A DNA stretch of 64,000 bases from Laccaria trichodermophora (lineage: Eukaryota > Basidiomycota > Agaricomycetes > Agaricales > Hydnangiaceae): the NCBI GenBank assembly GCA_018417955.1, contig JACTVC010000007.1:248001-312000 (forward strand), read 5' to 3'. The translations under genes and the position numbers were made by a program. Below, piece by piece: positions 57,249 through 64,000 of the stretch; position 1 is the stretch's first letter, and each line of letters starts with the position of its first letter. The notes beneath the pieces are model-generated. The model saw only the letters and a program-made list of their open reading frames with translations, was not told the DNA's origin and searched no databases.

Positions 57249-60179
57249 TCAATGTGCATCAAACCATTCCGCGACGCGCTCCATCAATTCGGCCTTTTTC
57301 CCGGAAACCGCTTGGCCTTTTGCTTTGAGGAATTCCTGATTATGTGTAAAGCGTTAACGTTTATTCCACTTGAAATCATATTTGCATACTTTGAGTTGAT
57401 CTACGCGTAACTAGAGAAAATTGGCATTGAGGACGACATATCATCAGAACTCCCCAAATGAACATACCTTTGCAAGGGCGCCGGCGTCATACTTGCTGCG
57501 AATCTCGGCCTCATCGACAGTAACGTCCTGTTAAACAGATGGTCATCAGTATCATTTTACGATTTGGGAATGCTTGTAATAGACGGACCGCTTTACGTTT
57601 AGATCCAGTGGTCGCAACAGTAACATTAGCTGACTCATCATTGTTGACTGCAGATTTCCATTCGCCCAATAGTTTTCCCGCACGCTGCGAAAAAATCGTG
57701 AATTCGATCCGAAGGGAATCAAATAGTCACACACCTTGTGGATCATCTCGAGTTTCGGCGCTGTCAAATCTTCGAAAGAGTCGGGGTCGTACTGCTCGCG
57801 GAATGCGCTTGCTTGAAGTTGTGCGTTATGATACGCAAGGGCTAACCGAGGGAAGATCAGCTCAGCTAGCAGTTCATTGATACAGAAGTGTCTTAGCATT
57901 ACCGGGATTGGGATATGAATCTGGTGGATATGTTCCATTCTTCACTGAAAGCTTGTCAATCCACGCACGGGCGAAATCTTTAAGGTCCTCCGACGCTGTA
58001 TGTCCAAAAGTATCAGCCCTGGCACAATAAAGCATCGATGTGGCAGTTACCTCGAAAACCTTCTTCTATTGGAGCCGAGCGGATGTCGTCGGCGAAGGGA
58101 AGCGGAATGATATGAAACCCCGCAGGTTCACTCCATCCGCTGTCGTCTACTTTCTCTTCCTTCAATTCCTAGACTTAAATGAATTCCGGTGTAAAAATCA
58201 GAACACTGACTTGTGGCAGTAGGTAGCAGAAAATAGGCGATGAATTCCGCCTAGTTAACGCTAGAGCAAGTCCAATCTTCTCTTTCTTAATCATGCTCTT
58301 GAGTAGTGCGCTGAAAGTGCGCTTGCTTCCAGAATATGACTTTGGACGAGTCAAATCCAGCATGCGGACTCTTTGGAAAAGTACAGACCATCTCGTCAGG
58401 ATAAATGAACTGGGAATGCTTGATATTGTCCTCGAAGGCCAACTCGGTGCGGTCTTTGAACCCAAGGAGTTTGATGCCTGAAAAGGTGAGGGAGATATAA
58501 GTCCGAGAAAGTAGATAAGATGGACTGACCAGGCTCAAGACCCAACGTTCGAAATGATCTGATTTCCTCCGCAGTGTAGAAGGGCTGAAGGATGGGGGAT
58601 TAAGCTTTCGAAAATGAGCAGATGGTAGAGATGTACGCGATTTCCATATTTCACAGCCCGGGTACCAAACCCGTCGTCTGCATCTTGATTGTCCTCATCG
58701 TCATTGGCTGCTGCTGCACCCAATGCGGGGCCGTAAACTATCTTTGCTTTGTCGACTTCGGCTTCTTGGTCCTGTCGTGGGGGTTATCATGTAACGCACA
58801 AAGTAATGCACGCCCTACCTCATCAATGTATGTTGTCTTGACAGTGGCGACTTCCATTCGGTCTCCAAGGTCGACAAAATATTTATACGCCCCTTTCTTC
58901 TGCTCCGTGACAAGTCCGTAGCTTGGTTGATGCAAAGAAGCATGATGATGTGAATCATTATGTGTCAAGAGATTCGCTTACCCCTTCACGCCAATCGTGA
59001 ATCCTTCACCTAATTGCAATGGGACACTGTATTGAGCACGCTTAGGAACCTCGTGAAAGCGCATCTGGGCTAACAGATCTTCAATACGAGAGATAGAAAT
59101 GGACTCTGGCAAGACGGAGGAATCCTCTTGTAGCTCATCTTCGTCATTGAGATTACTCGGGAGGAGAACAGACTAAATTCATCCAATCGTCATGAATAGT
59201 CGAATAATACAGTAAAATAACCCACCGAGTAAAACTTGGAGACGTGGAAAGGTTTGTCTTCAGTGCTAATGAAGAATGGTTCAACCGTGACACCTGCTTG
59301 TGTTAGGTCCTGTAAAGTCGTTTAGTGTCTTAGACTTTTTGGCAACAGAAGCGTGGATCACAATTAAAGTGGTACGGGCAGAAGTGATCAACTGTTTGCT
59401 GCCTGGCCCTGTATGAGGATCGTCCTCATCCGTAATTAGAAAAACACGCTTCGACGCGGTCTTTGGAGCTCTATTCAGATCGTTAATCGTTGCGAGAATG
59501 AATGCAACGGAAGCCAACCCATCACGCAAGACCCAATTGCAACTAGTGAATACATCACCCATAGGTACTCGCTTTCCTACCAGAGGCGGAAACGTCTTGG
59601 TCAACTCATTAGGATCTTCGCGGGCAGCTTAAAAGGAACCTCAGCAAGCAAGAGCATTAATTTATTAAAACCAGACCATCAAGCAATTGTATCAACTCCT
59701 GAACCTTGGGTGCACCCAGTGGAGTGATCGGTTGATAAACGAACGTGTTCTTCTTGATTTCTGAAGCATGGCTGTGGCCTTGCTCCGACTTTCTGGTCTT
59801 GAATAATCGGACTGCTCAAAAACAATAACGCTTCCACATAGTTTAAGCCTCACGGTGTTGAAGAGAAGTATGCCAACTGAGTCGTTTGGACCGACAATGA
59901 TCTTCTTCTTCTGAATTTGCATTGCGGCTTCAAGCGCAGCATAAAGATGACAAGTCTGCACATCCTCATAATTTGGGTCATCATAGAAGCTGAGCATTGA
60001 CTCTGAGCAGTCGATGCAGAAAAGAATAACATCTTTCTTGCTTTCAAAAAACTATACACCCCGGCAAGTTGACGTTGACGTGCCGATGTGGAACATCTGA
60101 CTAGGTACCCACCAAAGTATCCTGCAGCTCTTCGTCGTCTTCGTCGTCGAACTTGTTCCAATCGTCGTAGGGGGTCATG
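57249..60179 (-). CDS. KU70: Ku70 DNA-end-binding subunit
   Basis: With Ku80 forms the ring that binds DNA double-strand ends and starts non-homologous end joining; also acts at telomeres. It starts MTPYDDWNKFDDEDDEELQD. The von Willebrand-like domain begins with VILFCIDCSESML (D-x-S-x-S) and includes RVFLITDEDDPHTG. The Ku core follows: KPFHVSKFYS, QYSVPLQLGEGFTIGVKGYG, AYKYFVDLGDRMEVA, GIKLLGFKDR and GFHIIPLPFADDIRS. The C-terminal SAP domain reads LAKLRVDQLKEFLKAKGQA then KKAELMERVAEWFDAH, ending at 57249. The gene looks complete. It is divergent to the cytochrome b561 gene (136 bp). Confidence 0.95.
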
Positions 60180-60315
60180 TTGCTGTTGAGAGGGAGTTCT
60201 GCCCCACGGTCGTTTGTGCGAGGAGTGAGTCATTTTAACCTAATTCGCGGTCATATGATCTATGTCGTAATTCTCTTACCGTGACTATGGGACTTCAACT
60301 TTCTTCGAAGGGTTT

Positions 60316-61400
60316 ATGCTCTCAATCGCAACACAACGGGACTCTGAAGACTTTGACCTCCCGTTAATTTCCCAATCTGCAGAGCACAACCAAGAAACGT
60401 CTCCGATGGGCTACGAGAGACGCCATGAGGGCCGTCAGGGAGATACGCTTGCCGAAACTTCTGCCTTGGTGAGTATCATATTCCTTTTTTTTCGTTGTGT
60501 GATGTATGTACGTTCAACGTATAGTTCGCTGCAGGCGTGAGTCGCACTCCTGAGGCTCTGTAAATGCTTGCTCCTAACGCATTTGCTAAAGACGCTTGCG
60601 ATACTCACATGGGTTATCGTGTTGAGCAACGACCCCACGGCTCTAGGGTGGTTTGCTCTCCATCCTCTGCTCCAAACCCTGGCCATTTCTTTGTTCACTT
60701 ACGGTCAGAGCATCCACGCTTATTCCGTTTCGTACTGACAAGCGTGTCGTATCAGGCATTCTCACTTTGCAGCCCACATCCCAACCGAAAACCAAAGCCC
60801 CTGGATTATATAGGCATCAAGCCGCCATTTTGCTTTTCGGCCTGCCGTCAATTTTGCTGGGAACACTTGCCGTGTCGTACAATAAATGGCTAAGGGGTGC
60901 TCGTCACTTTTCTACGTGGCATGGTGTCAGTTTCTCTGATTGTCAATCAAAACCAATTACCTATCGATATGACCCAGACACTCGGGATCTTTTGCATAAT
61001 ATGGCTTGTCGCACAGGTTGGTTTGGGCGCAGGGAGTGTGTGGTTTGGCGGCGCTGTCTTTGGCGGTGGGGTCAGAGCCAAAGCAGTTTGGAAATATCAT
61101 CGGTGATTATACATTTGTGGCAATGGAAATGGGACCGGGCTTATTTTGCAAATATATTACAGGCTTTCTGGGTACATCCTGTTTCCCCTCTTGCTATTGA
61201 CTGCACACCTTGGTGGAGCGTGGTCTAATTGGGGAGCGAAGTACAGTTCGGGAAGTGTTCGTTTCCTCGCCTATACATTGGCACCTATTGTGGTTCTCTC
61301 TGGAATTTACATGCGAATTAGGTGAGTTTGACGTTTCGTGTCGTGCCTTTCATGTAATAGGGATATTCTTAGGATATCTAAGATGCAACTCATAAAGTAG
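60316..61400 (+). CDS. Cytochrome b561-domain membrane protein
   Basis: Six-helix di-heme membrane protein, probably carrying electrons (for example from ascorbate or a similar donor) across an intracellular membrane. The N-terminus is polar (MLSIATQRDSEDFDLPLISQ). The core, once spliced, reads LGWFALHPLLQTLAISLFTYG, YRHQAAILLFGLPSIL, ARHFSTWHGTLGIFCIIWL and KAVWKYHRLSGYILFPLLL. The His residues in LHP, YRHQ, TWHG and KYHR match the four heme-ligand positions of the family. A final helix and short basic tail end at 61400 (MRIRISKMQLIK). No DOMON domain is seen, so this is a stand-alone b561. Confidence 0.87.
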
Positions 61401-61458
61401 AAAGTTTCCAGTACCCATCTGCAAAGGATATTATAAAGAGGAAAGAAAAAAGAGATAG

Positions 61459-64000
61459 TTATACAGCAAGGGCGGGGCTGGGCATTACATCAGCGAGGAA
61501 ACCTGGTAGGAAACGTTCCATCCGTTCATGCGTTGCAGTCCACAATGTCCGATGAAGCTCATCCTGTGTATCATCCGTTTCTTGGTGTGGAACGAGGATT
61601 CCAGCAGCGTTCATCACGAGAAGAACGTTTTTCAAGGATTCTGGAATAGCCTCGTGCTTCGGGACAGTGTTTTAGTAAACGCAAGTTGTATTTGAGAAAC
61701 AAGCTTACTAGTTGATCTCCTTTGTCGGCATTCATCAATCGATCGAGAAGATCAAGGATTTGGATCCAAAGAAGCCTGAAGTCTGCCTGAATTACAGTCT
61801 CCCGCAGCTCTAAGTGCATGAAGACTTTGCAGAGCAGGGCGGACCCTCGTAAACGAGTTTCAGCCATACCCTGGGGGTCCCTTTGATAGACTTGGGGGCG
61901 CAACAGGTCGTCCAGAAGAGGAAATATTACACGGTTGAAGATGTCCTCTACTTGGCTTTGTTCGGCGGCATTTGATGATACCAGAGATGGGCCCAGTAGA
62001 ATACGTTGCAATTGACCGATTGCGGTGTGGCGTATTTCACGAGCAGCGTTGACCGATTGTCGTCCGAGGGAGGTGAGAAGGGGAAGAGTAAGCTGTTTCC
62101 AAACTGCGGGTCGACGATATCAGCAACCGAATGGTACTGAATATTATCATAGAATTACTGTAGGTCTGTTGCTCCGATGACTGTTGCAACGCTATCCACT
62201 TGTGAAGGGTGGACAGGAGTTCGATAGCTTTCCTGCCACGGTCAACTATAAGGGAACTGAGGGAGAGAAAAGTCTTAGAATACAATCTTACTTGAGGGTT
62301 GTTACGTACTTCGATGATGTTAATGGTTCAACCCGGCGATTTCTATGTTGATGACTCTCAGTTAAGGCACTGGCTGCCGTTGCGAAATTGTCCAAAAGAG
62401 AAACAAGACCAGAGAAATTGTCCAACGAGACAAGCACGTCGGGTCCATCAGTAATTAGATTTGAAATGAGATCGAACGACATTCGAGCGGCTTCCGGATG
62501 TGACATTGTTGATCGCAGCATCGCAAAGACCAGGTTCCATTCAGTTTGTGAACTGTGATATCACGTTACTCTTGACTATTTTTTATACAGGCAGCACACA
62601 CCTGATGATGTCTCTGTTATTGCGCACAATAAGGATAACGCCAGCTACAACTTGTTCACCAACTGAATTAGCAATCGTCGGAGGAAGGTTCGCCAAAAGG
62701 TCAAACGAGACGTAGACTTGGTCCCGTAAGGAAGGCTGAGTGATTTGTAAATAGACAGTTGGTGGCTGGGGAAAGGAGGAAGATTAGATACCTTCTGTGC
62801 CAAAATATGACAGAGACGTAAAAGGCAGACGACAGCACGCTCTATGAGAAGCGCACTATACTGCGTTGAATTGGACAGAAGCGCAGATAGGTGCTCGAAC
62901 ATGATTGGCCTAAGGCCGATGAGCAGAGACGACGACCGTCTGCGATCAGCCACTCACCATAGATCTTCAACGTATTGTGGTGCTTGGCACGCTATACTGG
63001 CCATAGTCTCTAGAAGGAATACGGAGGCAGGATCATAAGGAAGTTGGTATACATCTTCATCTAGAGCGGGAACTAGATCCTCTGATTGAAGTCTCAGTTT
63101 TGCGATAGTTCGTTCATGTGCGAGAGCCTCTAGTGCACGAATGGCTGCGATCATTGCTTCGGAATCTAGCCGTCTGAAAATGCGTTTTAGGTCATGGAGA
63201 AAGTAGGGACCATCAGTTAAGCTTACATTATCTGGCTGTAGAGTTCATCGAGCCGGCAGGATGTGATGCAATCAATGGTACATAGTGTGTTTTCAACATC
63301 TGCATCAGTTGCGTCAGGGACTTGCATGTCAAGGCTATTGCTGTAGGGTGTCATTAGGTACGAAGACAGGGCAGAGAGAAGGCCGCCTTCATTCCTGAGG
63401 TGAGGGCGGGTTGGTTGACTTCCACGAAGGGGTATCATGGTGACGCCTCCAAGGAAATCCTCCATTTGCAACATCCGTGTTGGCAACAAAGAATGCATGA
63501 AGAGGTTTTGGAACATTTCGAAAATCTGTAATTTACAATAAGAGGCAAACAGCACTGCGAGTTTAGATTACCCACCTGCACCCAACCTTCTCGCAGGGCA
63601 TTGCCGTTCCCGTTGACGATATTGAATAATACGACAGCAGCGAGCTGTCCTCTGAAATTTGTCCCAAATTCTACCGAGAGCTTGGACACTGTGATAGACT
63701 GGCCTTCTACGTCTATAACTGGATAATTCGGAATTTGAGCCGGTAATGAATCTGAGAGAAGACTTGTTGCCTGGGAAAGAGAGACAACGACAAAGTCAAA
63801 GACATCTGGCAGTTGGAAATGCCCCGCCAACGTAGCACATTGTCTAAACCCGGCGATTGCACGCTGGATGATGTAGTCGTCCTCAAACGTGATAAAAGCA
63901 TAGGCGATGGCAGATATCGTAGGTTTCCAAATGGCCTTGAACATCTCAACATCGAATGCAGAAGAGTTTGAAACCATGAATTCGCCTGCAAGTAAATCAG
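61459..64000 (-). CDS. GEA2: Arf guanine-nucleotide exchange factor of the Gea/GBF1 family (C-terminal half; 5' part beyond the window)
   Basis: Large Golgi Arf-GEF that activates Arf1 for COPI vesicle formation. Only the region after the Sec7 domain is in the window: helical HDS-type segments (MFKAIWKPTISAIAYAFITF, LWIQILDLLDRLM), a GWVQIFEMFQNLFMHSLLP stretch, EAMIAAIRALEALAHERT, and RGSALLCKVFMHLELRETV. It ends LHRTLWTATHERMERFLPGF and a short tail to 61459. The typical end of Gea/GBF1 proteins (LW-x-x-T-x-x-R-x-x-x-FLP) is visible. The Sec7 catalytic domain must lie beyond position 64000. Whether yeast naming as GEA1 or GEA2 applies cannot be decided. Confidence 0.83.

Noticed and set aside
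1..64000. tRNA, rRNA and CRISPR features
   Set aside because: By eye I found no convincing tRNA arms or rRNA-like stretches. Repeat-spacer arrays are absent, as expected for a nuclear fungal sequence. A tRNAscan run would be needed to exclude tRNAs firmly.

Overview
The window is eukaryotic nuclear DNA from a fungus, most likely an Agaricomycete (mushroom-forming Basidiomycota). The genes are compact, split by many introns of about 45-60 nt, and often separated by only 70-150 bp. The protein set fits: NOT1, SPT16, Ku70, HRQ1, SCY1-like, a basidiomycete-style tetraspanin, GEN1-like nucleases and a Crinkler-like gene. The species cannot be named from sequence alone. Exon joins were read by eye, so each multi-exon gene is given as one span.

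Layout. 1-6836 (-): CCR4-NOT scaffold NOT1, 3' end outside the window. 7110-8994 (-): MFS sugar porter. 9539-11899 (+): GPI-anchored GH13 enzyme whose active-site changes suggest an alpha-glucanotransferase. 12008-about 13560 (+): decayed gamma-tubulin copy. 13730-14450 (-): MBF1. 14789-15723 (+): tetraspanin. 15919-17059 (-): metallophosphoesterase. 17374-20086 (-): acidic protein of unknown function. 20158-20831 (+): small membrane protein. 20897-23539 (-): 5'-nucleotidase-like enzyme. 23694-24717 (-): rRNA methyltransferase BMT2. 24867-28959 (+): SPT16. 29032-30108 (-): unknown polytopic membrane protein. 30215-35243 (+): HRQ1 helicase.

35178-50475 is accessory DNA. HRQ1 (+) and the SCY1-like gene (-) appear to be old convergent neighbours. 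Their shared 3' junction now exists as two diverged copies 15 kb apart. Between the copies lie two things. The first is a 9.8-kb element (35988-45819) with 11-bp terminal inverted repeats, a perfect 8-bp target-site duplication and CGAAGTG-type subterminal repeats. It carries a SAP-domain protein, a tyrosine recombinase, a GEN1/XPG-type nuclease and a casein kinase I fragment, but no recognisable hAT transposase. The second is a Crinkler-like P-loop NTPase/restriction-endonuclease-fold gene (46938-50194).

After the insertion, housekeeping genes resume: SCY1-like pseudokinase (50346-53568, -), 3-hydroxyisobutyrate dehydrogenase (53827-55042, +), extended SDR-like protein (55105-56859, +), Ku70 (57249-60179, -), cytochrome b561-domain protein (60316-61400, +), and the C-terminal half of a Gea/GBF1 Arf-GEF (61459 to the right edge, -). 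The most interesting candidate is the 9.8-kb element, because its DDE-transposon-like ends enclose a tyrosine recombinase and a Holliday-junction-type nuclease.
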